A stretch of 64,000 nucleotides of DNA from Betaproteobacteria bacterium HGW-Betaproteobacteria-7 (lineage in GTDB: Bacteria > Pseudomonadota > Gammaproteobacteria > Burkholderiales > Rhodocyclaceae): positions 1 through 64,000 of the forward strand of contig PHCE01000004.1 in assembly GCA_002840765.1 (NCBI GenBank), read 5' to 3'. Made by a program: the position numbers and the translations under genes. Positions 53,749 to 62,179 of this stretch are shown in pieces (position 1 is the stretch's first letter; every line of letters begins with the position of its first letter). The notes under the pieces are model-generated. The model did not search any database, was not told the origin of the DNA, and saw only the letters and a program-made list of their open reading frames with translations.

Positions 53749-55007
53749 ACCCAGTACTGGCGCGTCGTGCTGGTGCCGATCAGCGTGCGCTGTTCGGCTT
53801 CGCCGGCAGCTTCCCGGTAGTCGGCGATGGCGCGCGCCCGGACCAGCGCCGAAATGGGGCCGATCATGTCGGTGGCCAGGGCGCGCGCATCGGTGAACGG
53901 GCGTGGCGAATCGAAATCGCTCAGATGACTGGCGGCAATCACCGCGGCGTAGGCCGGGTCGGCCTGGTTGTCGAGGGCGCGCAGGCGCGGGTCGCTGAGC
54001 AGCGTCTGCAGGGCAATGGCGTTGGCGCTGGCGCGGCGCTCGGCGGCGATCACATCGGCCGCCAGCGGCGGTGGAGTAACGGTTGCCACGGCGGCGGCTG
54101 GCGTCGGCGTCGGGATTGGCGGGGCGCTGGCCGGTGGTGCGACCGTCGGCGGTCGGCTGGCGGCGGCGGTCGTCGCTGGCGGATTCGGCTGATCGGCTGG
54201 CGCCGTATTGACGATGACGACATCCGGAACGTCCGTAGGCGGCAGTGAGATGGGCGGTACTTCGCTACTCACGGCATCATTCGGCACCAGGGCGGGTGGC
54301 GGATTGACGGCTGGCGGGGCGGCGGCAACTGGCGCTAGGGGCGTGGCGGCTGGCGGCTGCGGCAGGGGGTTGATCGGCGTGCCGATGCCGATGCTGTCAT
54401 CTGGCGCGGTGCCGGGCAGCGGCGGCACGCCGGTGGTGGCGACCGGTGCTGGTTCAGCAGCGGCGAGGGGGAGCGTAATGCTCGGCGGAACGACCGCACT
54501 GACGACGGCTGCTTCGAGCGTGCCGGCCTGTTCGATCAGGGATTGCGTGGCGGTAGCCAGCGTTGTCTGTGTGGCGACCGGATCGGCCGCGATGGCGTTG
54601 CTGAGTGTCGTCAGATCAATGGCGGGCGGTGTTGTCGTCGTCACACTGAGCAGATCGATGCCGAGATCCTGCAGGGGGAACAGCGAGCCAGCCTCGGCAA
54701 CGTCCGGCAGGATGGCACTGCTGTTCTGCAGGGTAGCGAACGCATCGACCAGGCTCTGGGCAGTGTTAGCAAGATTCGCCGGGCTGCTGTCGGCGGTGGC
54801 GACCGGCAGGGCTTCAAGGGTGCTGCGGAAGGTGAACAGGGCAGACAACAACTGACCGTTGGCCGACAAATCGACGACGCTGTCCCGGCTGGCGAGGCTC
54901 GATATTGCCGGCGCAGGCCGGCTGTTCGCCGGCAGCGCGAAGGCTACCGGGGGAACGCCCGCCGGACTGAAAAGAGCAACGGGCGAAATCGATAGTGAAT
55001 CTGCCAT
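53745..55007 (-). CDS. Pro/Ala-rich protein with a FliD-C-like segment
   Basis: 420 residues. The N-terminal half has VVDLSANGQLLSALFTFR and then a stretch resembling FliD C (SLVDAFATLQ, LQDLGIDLLSV, DLTTLSNAIAADPVATQT). A Pro/Ala/Thr-rich linker (about 195-320) follows, then a C-terminal helical region ending IGTSTTRQYWV. No signal peptide is clear. The general pattern matches the protein encoded at 51083-52072. Start ATG at 55007. Function unknown. Confidence 0.6.
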   Translation of the reverse strand: MADSLSISPVALFSPAGVPPVAFALPANSRPAPAISSLASRDSVVDLSANGQLLSALFTFRSTLEALPVATADSSPANLANTAQSLVDAFATLQNSSAILPDVAEAGSLFPLQDLGIDLLSVTTTTPPAIDLTTLSNAIAADPVATQTTLATATQSLIEQAGTLEAAVVSAVVPPSITLPLAAAEPAPVATTGVPPLPGTAPDDSIGIGTPINPLPQPPAATPLAPVAAAPPAVNPPPALVPNDAVSSEVPPISLPPTDVPDVVIVNTAPADQPNPPATTAAASRPPTVAPPASAPPIPTPTPAAAVATVTPPPLAADVIAAERRASANAIALQTLLSDPRLRALDNQADPAYAAVIAASHLSDFDSPRPFTDARALATDMIGPISALVRARAIADYREAAGEAEQRTLIGTSTTRQYWV

Positions 55008-55243
55008 CGTCGTCGCCTTCGACTTCCCCTGGCCGTACGGGAAGTCAGGAAATCCATGGTCGGCCAGCGCGCAGCGCGCACCCGATCGGCCCACAATCCG
55101 ATCAGTGAGTATTTGAGTTGGCAACGGCAAAAAAGATTCACAAAGTTGCGTGTGCTGGCACGCGCCTGGCGGCGTCGGCTGTCTCCCCTGGCGTGCGGGT
55201 GGCAAGCGGCTAAAATCGCTGCTTACTTCTTGAGGAGCTGAAC

Positions 55244-56110
55244 ATGAAGATCGGTTTTATCGGCCTCGGCATCATGGGGCGCCCGATGGCGCTGAATTTG
55301 TTGAAGGGCGGTCATCAGGTCACCGTCTGGGCGCGCCGCGCCGAATCGATGCAGCCGCTGCTGGCCGCCGGAGCCGCCGGTGCTGAATCGCCCGCCGCCG
55401 TGGCGAGGGGCCAGGAACTGGTGATTTCCATGGTCGCCGATGCGCCGGACGTCGCCGAAGTGATGCGCGCCGTGGCCAGCGCCGGCACGCCGGATCTGGT
55501 GGCAGCGGACATGAGCACCATCGCCCCGGCAGCAGCGCGCAGGATTGGCGAAGATCTGGCCGCGGCCGGCGTCGATTTCATCGATGCCCCGGTGTCCGGC
55601 GGCGAAGTCGGCGCCATCGCCGGCACGCTGTCGATCATGGCCGGCGGTTCCGTAGCCGGCTTTGCCCGGGCCAAACCGGCGTTTGAATGTATGGGCAAGA
55701 ACATCGTCCATGTTGGCGCTCCCGGCGCCGGTCAGGTGACCAAGGCGGCCAACCAGATCGTCACCGGCATGGGGGTGCTGGCGGTGGCCGAAGCCATGGC
55801 CTTCGCCTCGAAGAACGGTGTCGACTGCGGCAAGGTGCGCGAGGCGCTGCTCGGCGGTTTCGCCTACTCGAAGATTCTGGAAAACCACGGCCAGCGCATG
55901 CTCGACCGCAATTTCAAGCCGGGCTTCAAGAGCTGGATGCACGAGAAGGATCTCAACATCGTCATGCAGACGGCGCACGAACTCGGCCTGTGCCTGCCCG
56001 GCTCGGCGGCGACGGCACAGATGTTCAACGCCATGGTCGGCTCCGGGCTCGGCGAGGAAGATTCGATCGCCGTGCTGAAGCTGCTGGAAAAACTCTCGGG
56101 CCAGTCATGA
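55244..56110 (+). CDS. Beta-hydroxyacid dehydrogenase, tartronate-semialdehyde reductase-like
   Basis: 288 residues. GFIGLGIMGRPMALNLLKGG is the NAD(P) motif; FIDAPVSGGEVGAIAG the substrate loop; GAPGAGQVTKAANQI carries the catalytic Lys. Closest in general form to 2-hydroxy-3-oxopropionate reductase (GarR/GlxR). Good AGGAG ribosome site. Its stop overlaps a second paralogue. Confidence 0.88.
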   Translation: MKIGFIGLGIMGRPMALNLLKGGHQVTVWARRAESMQPLLAAGAAGAESPAAVARGQELVISMVADAPDVAEVMRAVASAGTPDLVAADMSTIAPAAARRIGEDLAAAGVDFIDAPVSGGEVGAIAGTLSIMAGGSVAGFARAKPAFECMGKNIVHVGAPGAGQVTKAANQIVTGMGVLAVAEAMAFASKNGVDCGKVREALLGGFAYSKILENHGQRMLDRNFKPGFKSWMHEKDLNIVMQTAHELGLCLPGSAATAQMFNAMVGSGLGEEDSIAVLKLLEKLSGQS

Positions 56111-56961
56111 AAGTTGGTTTCATCGGTCTGGGCGTCATGGGGCGCCCGATGGCCTTGCATCTGCAGGCAGCGGGGCACGAACTGCACGTCTGGGTGCGGC
56201 GGCCGCAGAGTGCGGCAGGCCTGGGCGCCGTTGTCCATGCCACACCGGCCGCGCTCGGCGCCGCTTGCGAAGTGGTGTTCACAGTCGTTACCTCAAGTGC
56301 CGACGTCGAAGCCGTGGCCCTCGGTGCTGACGGTCTGATCCACGGTCTGGCGCCGGGTTCGGTACTGGTCGACTGCTCGACCATCGCCCCCGATGCTGCC
56401 CGGCGTATTGCCGCCCGGCTCGGCGAAAAAGGCATCGCCATGCTCGATGCGCCCGTCTCCGGCGGCGCCCAGGGGGCGATCGACGCGACGCTGGCGATCA
56501 TGGCCGGCGGCGAGGCGGCGGTGCTGGAGCGTGTACGGCCTCTGCTGGAAAAGCTCGGTCAGCGCATCGTTCATGTCGGCCCCAACGGCGCCGGTCAGGT
56601 GGCCAAGGCCTGCAACCAGATGATCATGGTCGCCGCCATCGAGGCGGTGGCCGAGGCCCTGCGCCTGGCCGCCGCAGCCGGTGTCGACTGCGCCAAGGTA
56701 CGACAGGCACTCGCCGGCGGCTCGGCCGCCTCGCGCGTGCTCGAGGTCATGGGCCGGCGCATGGTCGAGCGCGATTTCACCGCCGGCATCGAAGCCCGCC
56801 TGCACCACAAGGACTTCGGCCTGGTGCTCGAGGCGGCACGGCGGAGCGGCGTGCCGGTGGCGCTGACCGCCAGCGTTGGCCAGCAGCTCAATGCCCTGAT
56901 GGCGATGGGACTAGGCAAGGACGACACGTCGTCGCTGCTGCGCGTGCTGGAGGGGGGATGA
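56107..56961 (+). CDS. Second beta-hydroxyacid dehydrogenase paralogue
   Basis: 284 residues, same fold: GFIGLGVMGRPMALHLQAAG, MLDAPVSGGAQGAIDAT and GPNGAGQVAKACNQM with the catalytic Lys. It is clearly a tandem duplicate diverged from the previous gene and probably has a different substrate. ATG overlaps the previous stop (ATGA), and its own stop overlaps the next start. Confidence 0.86.
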   Translation: MKVGFIGLGVMGRPMALHLQAAGHELHVWVRRPQSAAGLGAVVHATPAALGAACEVVFTVVTSSADVEAVALGADGLIHGLAPGSVLVDCSTIAPDAARRIAARLGEKGIAMLDAPVSGGAQGAIDATLAIMAGGEAAVLERVRPLLEKLGQRIVHVGPNGAGQVAKACNQMIMVAAIEAVAEALRLAAAAGVDCAKVRQALAGGSAASRVLEVMGRRMVERDFTAGIEARLHHKDFGLVLEAARRSGVPVALTASVGQQLNALMAMGLGKDDTSSLLRVLEGG

Positions 56962-57695
56962 GCCAGATCGCCCAACTGTCGCAGGCGGAGATCGAGGAGC
57001 GCTTCCATATCACCGGTCAGCGGGTTATCGCCCTGACGCTGGCCGGTTATGTCCGCGACGCGGTGCAGTTTTCCGTGCAGTTCGGCGACGAACTGTTCGT
57101 CACCACGCTGCTCGCCGTGCTGCCCGAGCGTCAGCACTTGATTTTTGATTGCAGCGGCGCCGCCTCGCTCAACCAGCGTCTTTTGCAAGCTGGTCAGTGC
57201 GTACTGGCCGGGCGCCCGGAGGGCATCCAGGTGCAGTTTTCCGGCGGGCCGGTCAGCGAGGTCAAGTACGCCGGCCAGCCGGCCTTCGCCATGGTCCTGC
57301 CTGCATTCATCGTTCGCCTGCAGCGTCGCGATGGCTTCCGTATCGCGACGCCGCGCGCCAATCCACTGCGCTTCGTCGGCCGGACCCCGGACGGGGCGGC
57401 GCTCGAGTTGCCGGCCTTCGACATTTCGGTGACCGGCATCGGCTTGCTGGCCGCGACGCCGCCGGAACAGCTGGTGCCGGGCATGGTGCTGGAGCGCTGT
57501 CGTTTTCGCCTGCCCGACGAAAGCCAGGATCTGCACCTGACGGCGCGGGTGCAGCACATCACCGAGAAGGAGATACGGGGTGGCGTGCGCCAGTGGCGCG
57601 TCGGCGTGCATTTCCTGGATCTGCCTGCCGGCGCCGAACACCGGCTGCAGCGTTACATCGCTCGCCTCGAGCGCGAGCGCCACGAGCGGAGCTGA
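56958..57695 (+). CDS. YcgR-like PilZ-domain c-di-GMP receptor
   Basis: 245 residues. An N-terminal YcgR-type PilZN domain (about 1-115) and C-terminal PilZ domain. The c-di-GMP motifs are RRDGFRI (RxxxR) and DISVTGIG (DxSxxG). YcgR slows flagellar rotation when c-di-GMP is high. It shares a transcript with the dehydrogenases through ATGA overlap and ends 1 base from the convergent zur gene. Confidence 0.88.
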   Translation: MSQIAQLSQAEIEERFHITGQRVIALTLAGYVRDAVQFSVQFGDELFVTTLLAVLPERQHLIFDCSGAASLNQRLLQAGQCVLAGRPEGIQVQFSGGPVSEVKYAGQPAFAMVLPAFIVRLQRRDGFRIATPRANPLRFVGRTPDGAALELPAFDISVTGIGLLAATPPEQLVPGMVLERCRFRLPDESQDLHLTARVQHITEKEIRGGVRQWRVGVHFLDLPAGAEHRLQRYIARLERERHERS

Positions 57696-57696
57696 C

Positions 57697-58146
57697 TCAG
57701 CTGCCCTTGCAGTTGGGGCAGGTGGCGCCGATTTCCACCTCCGGATTGTCGAGTTGATGGCCGGCGGCGGCCAGGGCGCGGCACAGCGCCTGCATCACCG
57801 AGCGGTCCTGCAGTTCGGTGATGGCGCTGCATTTCGGGCAGACCAGGAAGAGGCTGGGCTCGACGTGGTTTTCCTGGGTGCAGGCGACGAAGGTGGCGTT
57901 GCGCTCGATCTTGTGCGCCAGATGGTGCTCGGTCAGGAAATCCAGGGCGCGATAGACGGTCGGCGGCGTCGCTCCCGGCTGCTCGGCCTTGATCAACGCC
58001 AGCAGGTCGTAGGCTTTCAGGCCTTTGCCATGTTCCAGCAGCAGTTGCAGCACGCGCTGGCGGATTGGCGTGAAGGCCAGGCCGCGCGCCGTGCAGGCGG
58101 CAGCGGCACGTTCGAGCACGACGGCAGGGGATGTGTTTGGCGGCAT
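57697..58146 (-). CDS. zur: Zur-type Fur-family zinc-responsive repressor
   Basis: 149 residues. Winged helix TPIRQRVLQLLLEHG with TPPTVYRALDFL (recognition helix), then the Fur dimer domain, ATFVACTQENHVEPSLFLVC, and Cys pairs CPKCSA and CPNCKGS that bind structural zinc. Start ATG at 58146 fits homologues; a longer upstream frame is Arg-rich noise. Divergent from a zinc operon over a palindrome it probably binds. Confidence 0.9.
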   Translation of the reverse strand: MPPNTSPAVVLERAAAACTARGLAFTPIRQRVLQLLLEHGKGLKAYDLLALIKAEQPGATPPTVYRALDFLTEHHLAHKIERNATFVACTQENHVEPSLFLVCPKCSAITELQDRSVMQALCRALAAAGHQLDNPEVEIGATCPNCKGS

Positions 58147-58153
58147 GGATGTA

Positions 58154-58165
58154 ATGTTATAACAT
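58154..58165. promoter_or_regulatory. Putative Zur box between zur and zrgA
   Basis: ATGTTATAACAT is a perfect 12-base palindrome in the form known for gammaproteobacterial Zur boxes (TGTTATANNATAACA type). It lies 8 bases before the zur start and 28 before the zrgA start, able to regulate both. Confidence 0.75.
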
Positions 58166-58193
58166 CGCCCTCTCTTTTGTCGGGCCGACCGCC

Positions 58194-58688
58194 ATGAAAA
58201 TCCTCGCCGCCCTCTGCTTTGCCCTTGCTTCGTCCGGCGCTCTCGCCCAGCACAGCCACGGCGTCGGTCAGCTCGGCATCGTCGTTGAAAATGACCGGCT
58301 GACCCTGCTGCTGGAAATCCCCCAGCACGATCTGGTCGGTTTCGAGCGGGCAGCGAAAACGGCACGCGAGCAGGTGACGGTGCAGGCGACGCTGGAAAAA
58401 CTGGGCCAGCCGGAACGCCTGTTCACACCGGCCGCCGCCGGTCAGTGCGTGCTGGCCGAGAAGAGCATCACGGCACCGCTGCTGACCGGCGGCCAGGCCA
58501 CCGGCGGGCATGGCGATGTCGAGGCGCGCTACGTCTATCGCTGCGTCCAGCCGGCGGCGCTGAACGAACTGCGGACCAGCGTCAACAAGGAGTTTCCGCG
58601 TCTGCGAGCGCTGACGGTCAGCTTTGCCGGAGCGAAAGGCCAGAAGGCCGGCCGGCTCGACGCCAAGAACCCGGTTTTCGCCTGGTAA
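58194..58688 (+). CDS. zrgA: ZrgA-like DUF2796 periplasmic zinc protein
   Basis: 164 residues. A signal peptide ends at ALA and is followed by the His motif QHSHGVGQLGIV; EIPQHDLVGFERAAKT is the DUF2796 core. In Vibrio the Zur-regulated zrg cluster uses this protein for zinc uptake. The ATG at 58194 begins the divergent operon; 3 bases separate it from the next gene. Confidence 0.85.
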   Translation: MKILAALCFALASSGALAQHSHGVGQLGIVVENDRLTLLLEIPQHDLVGFERAAKTAREQVTVQATLEKLGQPERLFTPAAAGQCVLAEKSITAPLLTGGQATGGHGDVEARYVYRCVQPAALNELRTSVNKEFPRLRALTVSFAGAKGQKAGRLDAKNPVFAW

Positions 58689-58691
58689 GGC

Positions 58692-59375
58692 ATGACCCCG
58701 GCAGCGATCCGCATCGATGATCTGGCGTTCCGCTGGCGGCGGTCGGGGCCGCTGTGCGTCCGCCTGCAACACCTGACGCTGGCCGCAGGCTGCAGCCTCT
58801 TCCTGCACGGGCCGAGCGGTGCCGGCAAGACGACGCTGCTCAACCTGATCGGTGGCGTGCTGCTGCCCGAGCGCGGCAGCGTCGAATTGCTCGGCCAGCC
58901 GCTCGGCAAACTATCGGCAGCCGGGCGCGATGCCTTCCGCGCCGATCATCTGGGCTTCGTCTTCCAGCAGTTCAACCTGATTCCCTACCTGTCGGTGCGC
59001 GACAACGTGCTGCTGCCCTGCCGCTTCTCGCGCCGCCGGGCTGAGCGGGCCGGCGATCCGGCAGCGGAAGCGGCGCGCCTGCTCGCCGCGCTTGATCTCG
59101 AGCCGGCGCTGGCCGCGGTGCCGGCGGCCGAACTATCGGTTGGCCAGCAGCAGCGGGTGGCGGCGGCGCGGGCGTTGATCGGCCGGCCGGAAATCATCAT
59201 CGCCGACGAGCCGACTTCGGCCCTCGATGCCAGCCGCCAGGAGGCTTTCATCGACTTGCTGCTCGCCGAAGCGCGGGCGGCCGGCAGCGCGGTCGTGTTC
59301 GTCAGCCACGACCAGCGCCTGGCCGGGCATTTCGAGCTGACGCTGGAACTGGCTGAAGCGGAGGCGGCGGCATGA
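58692..59375 (+). CDS. ABC transporter ATPase, LolD/MacB type
   Basis: 227 residues. Walker A LHGPSGAGKTTLLNL, Q-loop GFVFQQFNLIPYLS, signature AELSVGQQQRVAAARAL, Walker B IIIADEPTSALDA and H-loop FVSHDQRL. Forms a pair with the permease that overlaps its stop. ZrgC-like by context; probably zinc uptake related. Confidence 0.92.
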   Translation: MTPAAIRIDDLAFRWRRSGPLCVRLQHLTLAAGCSLFLHGPSGAGKTTLLNLIGGVLLPERGSVELLGQPLGKLSAAGRDAFRADHLGFVFQQFNLIPYLSVRDNVLLPCRFSRRRAERAGDPAAEAARLLAALDLEPALAAVPAAELSVGQQQRVAAARALIGRPEIIIADEPTSALDASRQEAFIDLLLAEARAAGSAVVFVSHDQRLAGHFELTLELAEAEAAA

Positions 59376-60631
59376 GGGCGCTGCTGCGCCTGGCCCTGGC
59401 CAGCGCCTGGAACCGCCGGCTGAGCCTCGGGCTGACGCTGGTCGCCGTCTTGATGGCGACGACCCTGCTGCTCTCGGTCGATCGTGTGCGCCAGGCAGCG
59501 CGCGACGGTTTCGCCCAGTCGGTGTCGGCCACCGATCTGGTGGTCGGGGCGCGGACCAGCCCGGTGCAACTGGTGCTCTATGCCATCTTCCATCTCGGCG
59601 AAGCGACCAATACCGTCAGCTGGCAGAGTTACCAGACCATCGCCGCCAACCCGGCCATTGCCTGGAGCGTGCCGCTGGCGCTTGGCGATTCGCATCGCGG
59701 CTACGCCGTGCTCGGCACCACGACCGATTATTTCGCCCATTACCGCTATGCCGACAAGCGGCCGCTGCGCTTTGCCGAGGGCCAAGCCTTTGCCCAGCTG
59801 TTCGATGCGGTAATCGGCGCCGAAGTTGCCGAACGGCTCGGCTACAAGCTCGGTCAGCCGATCGCGCTGAGCCACGGCGACGGCGGCTTGCCCGGCCTGG
59901 ACCACGACGACAAGCCATTCACCGTGGTCGGTATCCTGGCCCCGACCGGCACGCCGGTGGACCGCACGGTGCATGTCGGCCTGCCGGCGCTGCAAGCCAT
60001 CCATCTTGACTGGGTCGGCGGGGCGCCGATTCCCGGTCTGACCATCACTCCGGAGCAGGTCAGCAAGTTCGACCTGGCGCCGAAGACCATCACCGCTTTC
60101 CTCGTCGGCCTGCACCAGCGCGCCACGGTGTTCCGCGTCCAGCGCGACATCAACGCCTTCCGCGACGAGCCGCTGCTCGCCGTGCTGCCGGGCGTCACCC
60201 TCGACCAGCTGTGGCAGACGGTCGGCGTCGTCGAGCGGGCGCTGCAGGCGGTCTCCTGGCTGGTGCTGGCGGTCGGCCTGGCCGGGCTGGTGGCGGTGAT
60301 GCTGGCCGGCCTGAACGAACGCCGGCGGGAAATGGCCATCCTGCGTTCGGTCGGCGCCGGGCCGCGCCATATCCTGTTCCTGCTGGCGCTGGAAAGCTTT
60401 GCCGTCAGCCTGCTCGGCGCCTTGCTTGGCTTGGCGCTGGTGACGTTGCTGGCGGCCACCGCCGCCGACCATCTGGCACCGTTCGGCTTGGCGGTGCTGC
60501 CGCTGGCGCCGAGTACCGCCGAAATGCAACTTCTCGTCGCCGTACTGGTCTGTGGTCTGCTCGTCAGCCTGCTGCCGGCCTGGCGCGCCTATCGCCTGTC
60601 GCTGGCCGACGGGCTGATTCCCCGATTGTGA
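59372..60631 (+). CDS. FtsX-like ABC permease
   Basis: 419 residues. N-terminal helix then a large periplasmic part and three C-terminal helices (LVLAVGLAGLVAVMLAGL, LFLLALESFAVSLLGALLGLAL, AVLVCGLLVSLLPAW), with NERRREMAILRSVGAGPRHI, the FtsX/MacB cytoplasmic coupling segment. ATG overlaps the ATPase stop. ZrgB-like by context. Confidence 0.9.
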   Translation: MRALLRLALASAWNRRLSLGLTLVAVLMATTLLLSVDRVRQAARDGFAQSVSATDLVVGARTSPVQLVLYAIFHLGEATNTVSWQSYQTIAANPAIAWSVPLALGDSHRGYAVLGTTTDYFAHYRYADKRPLRFAEGQAFAQLFDAVIGAEVAERLGYKLGQPIALSHGDGGLPGLDHDDKPFTVVGILAPTGTPVDRTVHVGLPALQAIHLDWVGGAPIPGLTITPEQVSKFDLAPKTITAFLVGLHQRATVFRVQRDINAFRDEPLLAVLPGVTLDQLWQTVGVVERALQAVSWLVLAVGLAGLVAVMLAGLNERRREMAILRSVGAGPRHILFLLALESFAVSLLGALLGLALVTLLAATAADHLAPFGLAVLPLAPSTAEMQLLVAVLVCGLLVSLLPAWRAYRLSLADGLIPRL

Positions 60632-60642
60632 AAAGGATGTCC

Positions 60643-61218
60643 ATGATGCGCACCCTGCTGATCCTCGCGGCGCTGGCCTTTGGCTGGCCGGCGACTGCCG
60701 CCGACTACCGCGTCGGTGACCGCCTGCCGGCAAGCAAGGGCGGCAAGTCCGGCTTCCAGGAAATCACCTGGGATGACCTGATGCCGAAAAACTGGGACCC
60801 GATGGCGGCCTTCAAGGGCATCGACCTGAGCAAGATGAGTGACAGCGATCCGCGCGCCATCGAGGCGCTGGAAAAGGCGCGGGCCGAATGGGACAAGGCG
60901 CCGGTTGAGCCGGCGATGAGCGGGCGCAAGGTGCGCCTGCCCGGCTTCGTCATCCCGCTCGAACGCCAGGGCGACCTGGTCAGCGAATTCCTGCTGGTGC
61001 CGTATTTCGGCGCCTGCGTGCATGTGCCGCCGCCGCCCTCGAACCAGGTGGTGCATGTGGTGCTCAAGCAGCCGGTCAAGGGCATGAAGAGCATGGAAAC
61101 CTTCTGGGTCAACGGCACGCTGAGCCTGCAGGGGGGCGACAGCGGCATGGGCATCTACGCTTACCGGATCGTCGCCGAGCGGGTCGATCCCTATGAATTC
61201 AAGGACAAGAAGAAATGA
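60643..61218 (+). CDS. DUF3299 lipoprotein-like periplasmic protein
   Basis: 191 residues. Signal peptide MMRTLLILAALAFGWPATAA precedes the DUF3299 domain: ITWDDLMPKNWDP, VRLPGFVIPLE, and YFGACVHVPPPPSNQVVHV with a Cys/His pair suited to metal. ZrgD-like. Start ATG 60643 has AAAAGG upstream; in-frame alternatives at 60637 and 60646. Ends in ATGA overlap with the ZIP gene. Confidence 0.85.
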   Translation: MMRTLLILAALAFGWPATAADYRVGDRLPASKGGKSGFQEITWDDLMPKNWDPMAAFKGIDLSKMSDSDPRAIEALEKARAEWDKAPVEPAMSGRKVRLPGFVIPLERQGDLVSEFLLVPYFGACVHVPPPPSNQVVHVVLKQPVKGMKSMETFWVNGTLSLQGGDSGMGIYAYRIVAERVDPYEFKDKKK

Positions 61219-62060
61219 ACACATTGAGCATGATCCTGCTCGCCTGCCTGGCTGGCGGCCTGATCAGCATGGCCGCCGCGGCGACCGTCGTCTTCCGCCT
61301 GTCGCGCCAGGCCACCGCCGTGCTGGTCGCCTTTTCGGCCGGCGTGATGCTTTCCTCGGCCTTCCTGCACATCCTGCCGGAGGCCTTCAACTCGCTGCCG
61401 CCCGTGGATATCCATGCCGGCCACGAGCACGGCGCAGACGATCAGGCGGCCATCGCCGCCGAGGAAGAGGCGCATGCCGGCCACAACCACGGCGGTCCGG
61501 CGGCGACGCTGTTCGCCGTGATGCTGGCGACCCTGTTCATCTTCTTCGCCCTCGAACGTCTGGCCTTGTGGCGGCACTCGCACGGCGACTGCAGTTCGCA
61601 TGAGGGGCATCACGCGACGGTGACGGCGCCACCGTTGATCCTGCTTGGCGACGCCTTCCACAATTTCGTCGACGGCGTGCTGATCGCCGCCGCCTTCATC
61701 GCCGACCCGATGCTCGGCGTGACCACGACGGTGGCCATCATCGCCCACGAGGTGCCGCAGGAAATGGGCGACTTCGTGCTGCTGCGCAACGCTGGCTGGA
61801 GCAACACCAAGGCCTTCATCGCCAATGCCGGGTCCAGCCTCAGCTCCTTGCTCGGCGGCGCACTCGGCTTCTTCGCCCTGTCGGCGGCCGATGCCGTGTT
61901 GCCCTACGTGCTGGTGATCGCTGCTTCCAGTTTCATCTACGTCGCCCTGGCCGACATCTTCCCGCTGCTGCACCGCCAGCGCGAGAGTTTCGTCCAGCAG
62001 AGCCTGCTGATCGCTGCCGGTGTTGCCGTGGTGCCGCTGGTCGGTCTATTCACGCACTAA
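61215..62060 (+). CDS. ZIP-family zinc transporter
   Basis: 281 residues, eight helices. A His-rich cytoplasmic loop (HAGHEHGADD, HAGHNHGG, RHSHGDCSSHEGHH) joins transmembrane metal sites GDAFHNFVDGV and AIIAHEVPQEMGD, the ZIP signature. Imports Zn2+. Last of the Zur-linked operon; 119 bases follow to the next gene with no clear terminator. Confidence 0.95.
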   Translation: MNTLSMILLACLAGGLISMAAAATVVFRLSRQATAVLVAFSAGVMLSSAFLHILPEAFNSLPPVDIHAGHEHGADDQAAIAAEEEAHAGHNHGGPAATLFAVMLATLFIFFALERLALWRHSHGDCSSHEGHHATVTAPPLILLGDAFHNFVDGVLIAAAFIADPMLGVTTTVAIIAHEVPQEMGDFVLLRNAGWSNTKAFIANAGSSLSSLLGGALGFFALSAADAVLPYVLVIAASSFIYVALADIFPLLHRQRESFVQQSLLIAAGVAVVPLVGLFTH

Positions 62061-62179
62061 GCAGGCAGGTAATGCTTTGGTAATAGATCCAACACCTTGC
62101 TGTAACTACTCCGTCATCCGGGTTTCGTAGCATCTGTTCCCGGTAGTTCCTCGGTTGAGGTTCTAAGGGAGACAGCGGC

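Noticed and set aside
55040..55120. Possible sigma-28 promoter before the Pro/Ala-rich gene
   Set aside because: GCCGATCG is present but no -35 element at the right spacing.
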